A DNA stretch of 64,000 bases from contig JADJPH010000003.1 of assembly GCA_016713335.1 (NCBI GenBank), positions 62,001 to 126,000 on the forward strand, written 5' to 3'. Source of the stretch: Candidatus Fredericiella danica (lineage in GTDB: Bacteria > Chloroflexota > Anaerolineae > Caldilineales > Caldilineaceae). Shown piece after piece: positions 38,989 through 46,707 of this stretch. Below the pieces are notes generated by a model. That model saw only the letters and a list, made by a program, of their open reading frames with translations. It was not told the DNA's origin and made no database searches. The number at the start of each line of letters is the position of its first letter. The stretch's first letter is position 1. The translations under genes and the position numbers were made by a program.

Positions 38989-39088
38989 CACGTAGCTCGT
39001 ATGAAGTATCCCGTGTCGCGTCGGCCACCGCAATGTGACTTAAGCGATACGAGTTACGCAATCACGAGTTACGCAACACGCAACACGA
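38989..39088. repeat. Degenerate ACGAGT/TTACGCAACACG repeat in the aapM-aapP spacer
   Basis: The spacer is built from variants of TACGAGTTACGCAA, ATCACGAGTTACG and CAACACGCAACACG, with a partly complementary left part (AGCTCGTATGAAG, CCCGTGTCGCG). The same ACGAG/ACGTG vocabulary recurs at 52678-52748, 62185-62218 and 63500-63523. It has no ORF and leaves a GAAGGA ribosome site for aapP. Confidence 0.65.
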
Positions 39089-39097
39089 AGGATTCTC

Positions 39098-39850
39098 ATG
39101 GCAGGACACGCTCTCACAGACGACATCATCGTCTGCAACGCAGTGAACAAATGGTTCGGTGAATTTCACGTACTGAAGAACGTGAGTCTGGCCGTGAAGC
39201 GGCAAGAGGTGGTGGTCGTCATCGGACCTTCCGGCTCGGGAAAGTCCACCCTGATCCGTACGATCAACCGGCTGGAGGAGCATCAGAGCGGAGAGATTAC
39301 GGTCGATGGGATCCCGTTGACCCGCGACGTGCGCAACATCGAGTCGATCCGCATGGAAACCGGGATGGTCTTCCAGCAGTTTAACCTGTTCCCGCACCTG
39401 ACCGTGCTGCAGAACATCACGCTGGCGCCGATCCATGTGCGCAAGATGAAGAAGAAAGATGCGGAAGCGCTGGCGATGGAGTTGCTCGAACGCGTGAAGA
39501 TTCCGGAGCAGGCTGCCAAGTATCCCGGCCAACTGTCCGGTGGTCAGCAGCAACGCGTGGCCATTGCCCGGGCGCTGGCGATGCGGCCCAAGATCATGCT
39601 CTTTGACGAGCCGACTTCCGCACTCGACCCTGAAATGATTCGTGAGGTGTTGGAGGTCATGGAAGACCTGGCCGAATCAGGCATGACGATGTTGGTCGTT
39701 ACCCACGAAATGGGTTTTGCGCGCGGTGTAGCGGATCGCGTCGTCTTCATGGACAGCGGTGAAATCGTGGAGATCGGCACGCCGGACACCTTCTTTAGCG
39801 CGCCACAACATGATCGGACCAAGCTCTTCCTTGAGCAGATCCTCAAGTAA
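39098..39850 (+). CDS. aapP: Amino-acid ABC ATPase
   Basis: 250 residues. Walker A GPSGSGKSTLIR (~42-53), Q-loop FQQFNLFPHLTV, signature LSGGQQQRVAIARAL, Walker B IMLFDEPTSALDPE and switch His in VVTHEMGFARGVADRV. Highly conserved with AapP/GlnQ. Powers the aapQM channel. Last gene of the operon; it ends 5 bases from the convergent M1 peptidase gene. Confidence 0.92.
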   Translation: MAGHALTDDIIVCNAVNKWFGEFHVLKNVSLAVKRQEVVVVIGPSGSGKSTLIRTINRLEEHQSGEITVDGIPLTRDVRNIESIRMETGMVFQQFNLFPHLTVLQNITLAPIHVRKMKKKDAEALAMELLERVKIPEQAAKYPGQLSGGQQQRVAIARALAMRPKIMLFDEPTSALDPEMIREVLEVMEDLAESGMTMLVVTHEMGFARGVADRVVFMDSGEIVEIGTPDTFFSAPQHDRTKLFLEQILK

Positions 39851-39855
39851 AGGCT

Positions 39856-41445
39856 TTAGGGCGTTTGCGGCGTGGGCGTTGCGTTGCGCTCGCTTGCGCT
39901 CTGCGCCGTCGGCGACGGCGCCTTGATCCATTGTTCGTAGAGTGACACCAGCGACGGATCCGGGAGGTCTCGGAGCGCGGCTAGCCAGGTCTGGGTGTCG
40001 ACAATGCCCCACCGGTGGGTCTCAAGATAATTGTGCAGGAAGCGGTCAAAGCGGCGCGTGCCGATCGCATCGCGGACACGGTCGTAGAAGAGTGCACCCT
40101 TGCCGTAGACGATCGTTTCGTATTGCGACCCATCTTTGAAGGCATTGACGGGCTGGTCCACCTGGGTATCCTGGCCCTTGGTCTTCAGCCCGTTGAGCGG
40201 TGTCTGCCAACGCCGGACCACAAAGCCTTCGGCATCGGTCACCCCCCGCATGCTCTCCATATAGAGTCGCATGGAATACTCCGCCAACGCCTCGTCCAGC
40301 CACGGCTCGGTGACGGGATCATTGTGCACGATGTTGTACCACCATTGATGCGCCATTTCATGGACCACCAGCATTTCAAGGTTCTCTCTGAACCGCGTAT
40401 AGAGTTGAACGCCGATCAGCATCACTTGCGGGTATTCCATCCCGCGGAACCCGGTGGGCGCCGGCGCCACACGCATGTCGGTGAAAGGGTACTCGCCAAA
40501 ACGGTCGCTGTAGATGGCAAGCGCCTGCATGGTGTATTTCAAGGCATTGCGCCCGGCCGCCTCATCGCCCGGCAAATAGTAGCTGTGGACGCGCGTACCG
40601 TAGGTCTCGCCGGTCACCGACTCGAAGACGGGGCTGGCGTGGAGCACAAACTCGCGCGAGGGTCCGGTGACGAAGACGTGTTGCGTCGCCCCATCCGCCG
40701 TCGTCGTTGCAACTTCGACGCCGCTGGTCACCGGCACCCATTCGCTGGGCATCGTCACGGTGACGACAAAGAGTGACGCCACACTAAACGCCGCATCGCC
40801 CCGTTCCGTCCCGTTGAGTTGCCACCAGGCGCCTGTGCCTACGGCTGGACCGTTCTGATAGACTGCCAGTGAGGGGTAAAACAGCGGCAGGCTCAACATC
40901 TGCTGGCTTAAGCCAAACAATGCGTACACGGCGGGTGTATCCGAAATCTTGGGGATATCAAGCCGCCAATTGAGTTGTACGGTCGCCGAGTCACCCGGCA
41001 GCAGTGCGCGATCCAGGTTCACACGAATGGCAGTATTGTCGTCGCTATAGGCGAAGGTGGCAGGTTTCTTGCCGACCAGTGCGCTCTGCACTACAACCGA
41101 ACTGCGGTAATGGTCCAGGGCGGGATAGAGGCGAAAAACCAGTTCGTCCCAGGGGTCGGTGCTGACATTGGGCACCACGATCGTGGCTGTGCCCGTGAGG
41201 CGCAAGGCTGCGGGGTCTACCGTGACACTGATCGCATAGCGCGGCGCCGGTCCAAGATTGTCCAAATCCTTTTGAAATTCTGCTTTCATGGCAGGCCGGT
41301 AGACGGCAAGCGGATCGTCGATGGCCGTGCTCTGGGCGCCACACGCGGCCAGGGCGAAGACGGCGGCGAGCAGCGTGCACGCAATGGTGCAAGCAAGAAC
41401 AACCAGATGGGATTGCGATGCGTGTTGCTGATGACGGTAGCGCAT
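39856..41445 (-). CDS. M1-family zinc metallopeptidase, predicted lipoprotein
   Basis: 529 residues. A hydrophobic segment ending LAACG (Cys ~34) looks like a lipobox, so the enzyme is probably anchored outside the membrane. N-terminal M1 beta domain, then GMEYPQVMLIG, the zinc site VVHEMAHQWWYN (HExxH, ~345) and WLDEALAEYS with the third ligand Glu 19 residues after the first His. Gluzincin aminopeptidase family. The C-terminal domain is shorter than in full aminopeptidase N. It may trim peptides for uptake, which suits the neighbouring amino-acid importer, although the genes are convergent. Confidence 0.87.
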   Translation of the reverse strand: MRYRHQQHASQSHLVVLACTIACTLLAAVFALAACGAQSTAIDDPLAVYRPAMKAEFQKDLDNLGPAPRYAISVTVDPAALRLTGTATIVVPNVSTDPWDELVFRLYPALDHYRSSVVVQSALVGKKPATFAYSDDNTAIRVNLDRALLPGDSATVQLNWRLDIPKISDTPAVYALFGLSQQMLSLPLFYPSLAVYQNGPAVGTGAWWQLNGTERGDAAFSVASLFVVTVTMPSEWVPVTSGVEVATTTADGATQHVFVTGPSREFVLHASPVFESVTGETYGTRVHSYYLPGDEAAGRNALKYTMQALAIYSDRFGEYPFTDMRVAPAPTGFRGMEYPQVMLIGVQLYTRFRENLEMLVVHEMAHQWWYNIVHNDPVTEPWLDEALAEYSMRLYMESMRGVTDAEGFVVRRWQTPLNGLKTKGQDTQVDQPVNAFKDGSQYETIVYGKGALFYDRVRDAIGTRRFDRFLHNYLETHRWGIVDTQTWLAALRDLPDPSLVSLYEQWIKAPSPTAQSASERNATPTPQTP

Positions 41446-41485
41446 AAAGAGAAGGTAAGGTTATCCACTTCTGCGGCGTGGGTCA

Positions 41486-41504
41486 CTGTGCTATGCTAGC
41501 ACAG
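41486..41504. promoter_or_regulatory. Palindrome between divergent peptidase and phosphatase genes
   Basis: CTGTGCTA at 41486-41493 and TAGCACAG at 41497-41504 are exact inverted repeats with a 3-base centre. It lies in the 131-base divergent spacer and contains TATGCT, which could be a -10 box. Operator role is inference. Confidence 0.5.
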
Positions 41505-41576
41505 ATAGGCGCGGCAACCTGCCACTTTTTTAGCACTTTTCTTGCCTTCTTGCAAACAGAATCAATGGCCTGATGC

Positions 41577-42260
41577 ATGGACTCCACGACTTTTGTATTG
41601 TTGGTTCGCCACGGCGAAAATGATTATGTTACGACCCATCGCTTGGCCGGACGCACGCCAGCCGTCCACTTGAATGAGAAAGGGCGCGCCCAGGCAGCGC
41701 AATTGGTTGCCTACCTCGACCAACAGCCAATCCGTGCGGTCTATTCAAGCCCCATTGAACGGTGTCTTGAAACTGCATCGCCCCTGGCCGCGGCATTGGA
41801 ACTGCCCGTTCTCGAAGACGCGGGTCTTTTGGAAGTGGATTACGGTGACTGGCAGGGCGCGGACCTCCGCGAATTGAGCAAGTTGGATGCCTGGCAGCGC
41901 GTTCAGCACTATCCGAGTCTCTTTCGGTTTCCAGCCGGTGAGACATTGCGTGAAGTGCAGGCGCGCGCAGTGAGTGCGGTTGAACGAATCCGCGACCACC
42001 ATCCCAACGAAGTGGTGGCGGTCTTTAGCCACGGTGATGTGATTCGGACTACGCTGGCTCACTATTTGGGTGTACCATTGGACTTATTCCAACGGATTGC
42101 GATCAGCACCGCTGCGGTGAGTGTACTCGCCTTCATGGATGGACGGCCCCTGGTATTGGGGGTGAATTTCACGGCAGCGTTGCCGAAATTCGAAATCAAG
42201 AAACCTGAGCCAGAAACAAATCAGAGTGATGGCGAGGGTGCGCAAGCTGCAACTGTCTGA
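41577..42260 (+). CDS. Histidine-phosphatase family protein of the DUF3090/SCO1664 trio
   Basis: 227 residues. LLVRHGEND (catalytic His ~13), SSPIERCLETA, EVDYGDWQGADL and VFSHGDVIRTTLAHYLG (second His) define the phosphoglycerate-mutase-like branch; the version beside DUF3090 and SCO1664 genes is known from actinobacteria as the MSMEG_4193 type. Residues after ~205 are charged and unconserved. It is followed by those two partner genes in the same order as in actinobacteria. Substrate unknown. Confidence 0.82.
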   Translation: MDSTTFVLLVRHGENDYVTTHRLAGRTPAVHLNEKGRAQAAQLVAYLDQQPIRAVYSSPIERCLETASPLAAALELPVLEDAGLLEVDYGDWQGADLRELSKLDAWQRVQHYPSLFRFPAGETLREVQARAVSAVERIRDHHPNEVVAVFSHGDVIRTTLAHYLGVPLDLFQRIAISTAAVSVLAFMDGRPLVLGVNFTAALPKFEIKKPEPETNQSDGEGAQAATV

Positions 42261-42336
42261 TCTGTGAAACCATCGGATGCTGGCGCCCGCGGTTGTCAAA
42301 GCCAGCATCGGCAAATCAAGAGCTGAAGTTGGTTGT

Positions 42337-42888
42337 ATGTCGGAATTTACCTACGATCTAAATCCAGTCGATCACATCATTGCGGACGCCATGGGTGAGC
42401 CGGGCAAGCGCACATTTTTTGTGCAGGCACGCGCCGGTCGTGAACTGGTTAGCCTTGTCCTTGAGAAGCAAGAAGTGCACAATCTTGCAGTCAGCGTCCT
42501 GCAGTTGCTCGAAGAACTCGAGAACAAACACCCTGACCTGCCGCCGGCCACACGTGCCAAGAAAGCACTCTATGCTGAGGAACCAATCGAACCGGCATTT
42601 CGTATTGGCCAGTTGATGATTGGATACGATGAGGACGACGACCAGGTTTGGTTGATTGCCAAAGCGTTGATAATCAATGAGCAGGGCGTCATCGTCGATC
42701 CGGACGAGGAGACCGTACCCAGTGTCCGGTTTGTGGCGACGCGCACGCAGATGCGCGCCCTGGGCGAACACGCTCTCGAAGTAATCTCGAAAGGACGCCC
42801 ACTTTGCCCGTTATGCGGGCGCCCGATCGACCGTGAAGGTCACTTTTGTCCGCGCACCGACGGACATGCGATGCCAATCGTACTATGA
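42337..42888 (+). CDS. DUF3090 protein
   Basis: 183 residues from ATG 42337 (MSEFTYDLNPVDHIIADAMGE), the conserved start of DUF3090. Marked blocks: GKRTFFVQARAG, LVLEKQEVHNLA, FRIGQLMIGYDEDDDQVWLIA and a C-terminal zinc-ribbon-like CPLCGRPIDREGHFCPRTDGH. The family has no known activity but is almost always between a histidine phosphatase and an SCO1664 protein. Its stop overlaps the next ATG as ATGA, so the products are made together. An earlier Met at 42277 is possible but lies outside the conserved part. Confidence 0.85.
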   Translation: MSEFTYDLNPVDHIIADAMGEPGKRTFFVQARAGRELVSLVLEKQEVHNLAVSVLQLLEELENKHPDLPPATRAKKALYAEEPIEPAFRIGQLMIGYDEDDDQVWLIAKALIINEQGVIVDPDEETVPSVRFVATRTQMRALGEHALEVISKGRPLCPLCGRPIDREGHFCPRTDGHAMPIVL

Positions 42889-43622
42889 GCGTGTCAATGA
42901 CCGAAACGCAAGTCCTGGAGGTGTTGCGCCAGGGTAAGATGGAAGAAAAGGGGCTGCTGCCATACAGTTCCAACCACAGTTTCCTGGTCGTCATGCGCGA
43001 CGGGGATGTGACGGCGCCTGCGGTCTATAAGCCACAGCGGGGCGAGAGCCCCCTCTGGGATTTCGAATATGGCACCCTGTGCAAGCGCGAGGCGGCTGCC
43101 TTTGCGATCAGCGACAAACTGGGCTGGGATCTCGTTCCGCCGACAGTGTTACGCGAGGGGACGCGCGGCCTGGGGAGCATCCAACTCTACATTGACCATG
43201 ACCCTGACCGGCACTACTTCACGGCGGCCGAAGACGCCCGCTTTTCCGTTTCATTTAGACAGCTTGCACTCTTCGATTTTGTCGTCAATAATGCAGATCG
43301 TAAGAGTGGCCATTGCTTGATCGGTGGAGATCAGCGCATTTGGGCCATCGATCATGGGATTTGCTTCCATACAGACTACAAACTCCGCACAGTGATCTGG
43401 GAATTTAGTTGCGAAGCCATTGAACCGGCGCAACTGGAAGACCTGCACTCCTTACGGAGCGCACTGACTGCCGCCGAGAGTAGTCTCATCCAACAACTTC
43501 GGCATTTACTAAATCGCCAAGAAGTGGCAGCCACATTGCGCAGGCTGGAGCACGTGTTGCGTACCGGAACGTATCCGGCGCCGATTCCACAGCGGCGCAA
43601 CTATCCGTGGCCGCCGATCTAA
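42885..43622 (+). CDS. SCO1664-family (PI3/4-kinase-like) protein
   Basis: 245 residues beginning at the ATGA overlap with DUF3090. Features: PAVYKPQRGESPLWDFEYGTLCKREAA (split: Lys of VYKPQRGE and the GTL...RE block), WDLVPPTVLREG, LFDFVVNNADRKSGH with a kinase-like N-x-D/NNADR catalytic loop, and WAIDHGICFH, equivalent to a DFG-like metal site. It therefore retains kinase-fold active residues. Third member of the conserved trio; possible target is unknown. Ends NYPWPPI. Confidence 0.83.
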   Translation: MSVSMTETQVLEVLRQGKMEEKGLLPYSSNHSFLVVMRDGDVTAPAVYKPQRGESPLWDFEYGTLCKREAAAFAISDKLGWDLVPPTVLREGTRGLGSIQLYIDHDPDRHYFTAAEDARFSVSFRQLALFDFVVNNADRKSGHCLIGGDQRIWAIDHGICFHTDYKLRTVIWEFSCEAIEPAQLEDLHSLRSALTAAESSLIQQLRHLLNRQEVAATLRRLEHVLRTGTYPAPIPQRRNYPWPPI

Positions 43623-43662
43623 AAGGGCACCCGCAAATGGGCTATGGCAGCCCGGAGGACGT

Positions 43663-46200
43663 GTGAAAGCTGTTGTCATGGCAGGAGGTGAGGGTTCGCG
43701 ATTGCGCCCTCTGACCATTGGCCGCCCTAAACCGATGGTGCCAATCGTCAACAAGGCCGTCATCGGTCACATCTTTGATCTCCTCAAGCACCACGGCATC
43801 ACCGAGGTGATCGTCACCCTTCGCTATATGGCTTCCGCCATCCAGGATTTCTATGACGATGGCAGCAGCATTGGGATGAAAATCACCTACTCTGTAGAAG
43901 AGGCGCCGCTTGGCACGGCCGGCAGCGTCAAGAATGCGGCGCGTTACCTCGACGATACCTTTGTGGTGATTAGCGGTGACGCACTGACCGATTTCGACCT
44001 CAAGGAAATTGTACGCGTGCACAAGGCGCGTGAATCCCTTGCCAGCATCACCCTGACGCGCGTGCCGAATCCATTAGAGTTTGGCGTCATTGTGACTGAC
44101 GAACAGGGGCGAGTCGCACAGTTCCTGGAGAAGCCCAGTTGGGGCGAAGTCATTTCCGACACCGTGAACACCGGACTCTATGTGCTGGAACCCGAAGTGC
44201 TCGATTTGATCCCGGAAGGCGTGCCTTACGACTTTGCCAGCGAGCTCTTCCCGCGCATGCTCGCAGACCGCAAACCTTTGTATGGATACATTGCCGACGG
44301 ATACTGGTGCGACGTTGGCAACATCACCGAATACATGAAGGCGAATGCCGACGTGCTGTACGGCAAGTTACGTCTTCCGGAGCCAATCGGCATGCATTTG
44401 GGTGGTGGGATCTGGGTCGGGGAGAACGTTGAGATTGCGCCGAGTGCGCAGCTTTTTGGCCCGATCTACCTTGGCAGTGAGGTCAAGATCAAGGGCGATG
44501 TGCGCATTTACGGACCTACGGTCATCCGCGACTATACGGTCGTCGATAACTATAACCGGATCGAACGCTCCCTTATCTGGCGCAACAACTACATCGGCGA
44601 GTCATGCGAATTGCGCGGGGTGATTGTCACGCGGCAATGCAGCATCAAAGCGCAAGTGGTTGCGTACGAAGGGGTGGTGATCGGTGACAATTGCGTGCTT
44701 GGCGAAGGCAGCGTACTGCATCCGAACGTCAAACTCTGGCCGCACAAGGAGATTGAAGCGGGCGCAACCATCAAGGACAGCATTATCTGGGGCAATCAGG
44801 GGCGCCGTGCGCTCTTCAGCCGGTTCGGCGTTTCCGGTGTTGTCAACATCGACCTGACGCCTGAATTTGCTGCGAAGCTGAGCGCGGCACTCGGGGCAGC
44901 GCTACCCAAAGGCAGTTATGTCGCGATCAATCGCGATGCCCACCGCAGTTCGCGCATGTTGAAACGCGCCCTCATTAGCGGTCTACCCGGCACAGGGGTG
45001 AACGTGTGGGACCTGGGCACCGTCGCCATTCCGGTGCTCCGGCACTTCGTGCGCCAGCGCAAAGATACGACCGCAGGGATCCACGTGCGGCTCAGCCCAT
45101 TTGACCAACGGGTTGTCGACATTCGTATCATTGATGGCCAGGGGCTGAACCAGAGCAACGCCGCCGAACGGGCAATCGAGCGCAATTTTTTCCGTGAAGA
45201 CTTTCGCCGTGCGTTCCTGAATGAAATCGGGCTGATCGATTACGCACACCAACCCATTGCGGTCTACACCGAAGACTTTTTGCGCCACGTGGATTCGCAG
45301 CGCATCCGCGACTACGGCTTTAAGCTGGTCACAGATTACTCGCACGGGTTGGCCGCCGACACACTGGCGGATGTCCTGACGCAAATGGGCGTAGATGTGG
45401 TGCCGCTCAACGCCCGCATGGATGAGAGTAAGTTGGCCATGCTCCAGGGCGAATTCAAGGCCAATCAGGAGCGCATGGGGAAGATCGTGCAGGCGTTGGG
45501 CGCCAATCTTGGCGTGCAACTGGATGTAGGCGGTGAAAAGATCTTTCTTGTCGACGAAAACGGTGTGGTGATCGACGACATCACAGCCGCCGCCTTGGTG
45601 ATGGAACTGGCGCTCTACGCCCATCCTGGCCGGCCCGTGGCAGTGCCGGTCACTATGCCGGCGGCTTTCGACACGATCGCCAACTGGCATGGGGCGCGCC
45701 TGTTCCGCATCACCCAGAACCTGCACGGCCCCATGCACACCGCGAGTTACATCGGGGTGTTGCTGATTGGCGATGGCGCCGGCAGTTTCATCTTTCCCGG
45801 CTTCCAACCTGCGGTGGACGGGATGATGGCAACCGTCCGCCTGCTTGAATATCTGGCGATCCGGAAATTATCGGTCAGTGAAATCCTGGCCTACCTTCCC
45901 AAGTTCAGCATCGGCAAGGAAACCGCCGAATGCTCCTGGGAGGTCAAGGGCGCCGTGATGCGTGTGATGATGAACCGTCATCAGCATCGGCAGATGGATA
46001 AGATCGATGGCGTCAAGATCTACCTTGACCACGGGGAATGGGTCCACCTTTCACCGAATCCGGATAAGCCTCGCTTCGAAATCCTCGCTGAGGCGGGTGA
46101 CCCGGAACGGGCCATGGAACTTGCCCGCGACTATCGCGAGATGATCGGCGAGATCATTCACGAACTCGGCGTCATGGTTGCCCCAAAGAAAGACGAGTAA
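43663..46200 (+). CDS. Mannose-1-phosphate guanylyltransferase/phosphomannomutase-like fusion
   Basis: 845 residues from GTG 43663 (GGAGG upstream). Residues 1-235: nucleotidyltransferase with MAGGEGSRLRPLT, RPKPMVPIVNK and EFGVIVTDEQG. Residues ~250-375: left-handed beta-helix repeats (GPIYLGSEVKIKG, VIRDYTVVDNYN). Residues ~385-840: phosphohexomutase domains. The canonical TASHNP phosphoserine loop is missing; the matching place (~470) reads AGIHVRLSPFDQR. The mutase half may thus be inactive or regulatory, as in other chloroflexotal and cyanobacterial fusions. Would supply GDP-mannose or a similar NDP-sugar for cell-envelope glycans. Follows the SCO1664 gene by 40 bases. Confidence 0.83.
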   Translation: MKAVVMAGGEGSRLRPLTIGRPKPMVPIVNKAVIGHIFDLLKHHGITEVIVTLRYMASAIQDFYDDGSSIGMKITYSVEEAPLGTAGSVKNAARYLDDTFVVISGDALTDFDLKEIVRVHKARESLASITLTRVPNPLEFGVIVTDEQGRVAQFLEKPSWGEVISDTVNTGLYVLEPEVLDLIPEGVPYDFASELFPRMLADRKPLYGYIADGYWCDVGNITEYMKANADVLYGKLRLPEPIGMHLGGGIWVGENVEIAPSAQLFGPIYLGSEVKIKGDVRIYGPTVIRDYTVVDNYNRIERSLIWRNNYIGESCELRGVIVTRQCSIKAQVVAYEGVVIGDNCVLGEGSVLHPNVKLWPHKEIEAGATIKDSIIWGNQGRRALFSRFGVSGVVNIDLTPEFAAKLSAALGAALPKGSYVAINRDAHRSSRMLKRALISGLPGTGVNVWDLGTVAIPVLRHFVRQRKDTTAGIHVRLSPFDQRVVDIRIIDGQGLNQSNAAERAIERNFFREDFRRAFLNEIGLIDYAHQPIAVYTEDFLRHVDSQRIRDYGFKLVTDYSHGLAADTLADVLTQMGVDVVPLNARMDESKLAMLQGEFKANQERMGKIVQALGANLGVQLDVGGEKIFLVDENGVVIDDITAAALVMELALYAHPGRPVAVPVTMPAAFDTIANWHGARLFRITQNLHGPMHTASYIGVLLIGDGAGSFIFPGFQPAVDGMMATVRLLEYLAIRKLSVSEILAYLPKFSIGKETAECSWEVKGAVMRVMMNRHQHRQMDKIDGVKIYLDHGEWVHLSPNPDKPRFEILAEAGDPERAMELARDYREMIGEIIHELGVMVAPKKDE

Positions 46201-46705
46201 AGCGCGCTTGGTCCCGGTTACCCAGACATTCAGGACGCATTCACCTGCTGAGACGCAGGCGCTGGGCGCGGTGTTGGCCCAGGCCGTGCAACCGGGGCAA
46301 GTCATTGCCCTGGTTGGGGACCTGGGGGCGGGAAAGACCACCTTTGTCCAGGGCCTGGCGGCCGGGTTAGGCGTGCAAGGGCGCGTCGCAAGCCCAACCT
46401 TTATGCTCGCCAATGAGCATCGCACCCCATCCGGGTTGCGTCTCCTCCATATCGACACCTATCGGCTTGGTGATGCCGCGGCGGAGGCCAGCGGTTTCGG
46501 TATGGAGGAAATCGTTGACGATGCCACGGCAATCGTCGCGATTGAATGGGCGGATCGCATTGCCCCCTTACTGCCCGCCGATCACTTGCGAATTGAGTTT
46601 TTCCTGGCACCGGATGACGAGGACGTGCGTGAGTTGCAGGTCTGCGCATCCGGTCCATGCAGTGTGCTGGCTATGGAAAAGCTTGCGGCGGCGTGGAGCG
46701 CGTGA
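46178..46705 (+). CDS. tsaE: tRNA threonylcarbamoyl adenosine ATPase TsaE
   Basis: Up to 175 residues. Walker A GDLGAGKTTFVQGL (~48-61), RVASPTFMLANEH, LHIDTYRL and GMEEIVDD are diagnostic of TsaE, the ATPase that supports TsaBD in making t6A37 of tRNAs. No ATG is available: a TTG at 46178 overlaps the previous gene by 23 bases, and a TTG at 46208 gives 165 residues beginning just before the conserved TFRTHSPAET. Either is possible; neither has a good ribosome site, which suggests coupling to the upstream gene. Confidence 0.87.
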   Translation: MPQRKTSKARLVPVTQTFRTHSPAETQALGAVLAQAVQPGQVIALVGDLGAGKTTFVQGLAAGLGVQGRVASPTFMLANEHRTPSGLRLLHIDTYRLGDAAAEASGFGMEEIVDDATAIVAIEWADRIAPLLPADHLRIEFFLAPDDEDVRELQVCASGPCSVLAMEKLAAAWSA

Positions 46706-46707
46706 CC

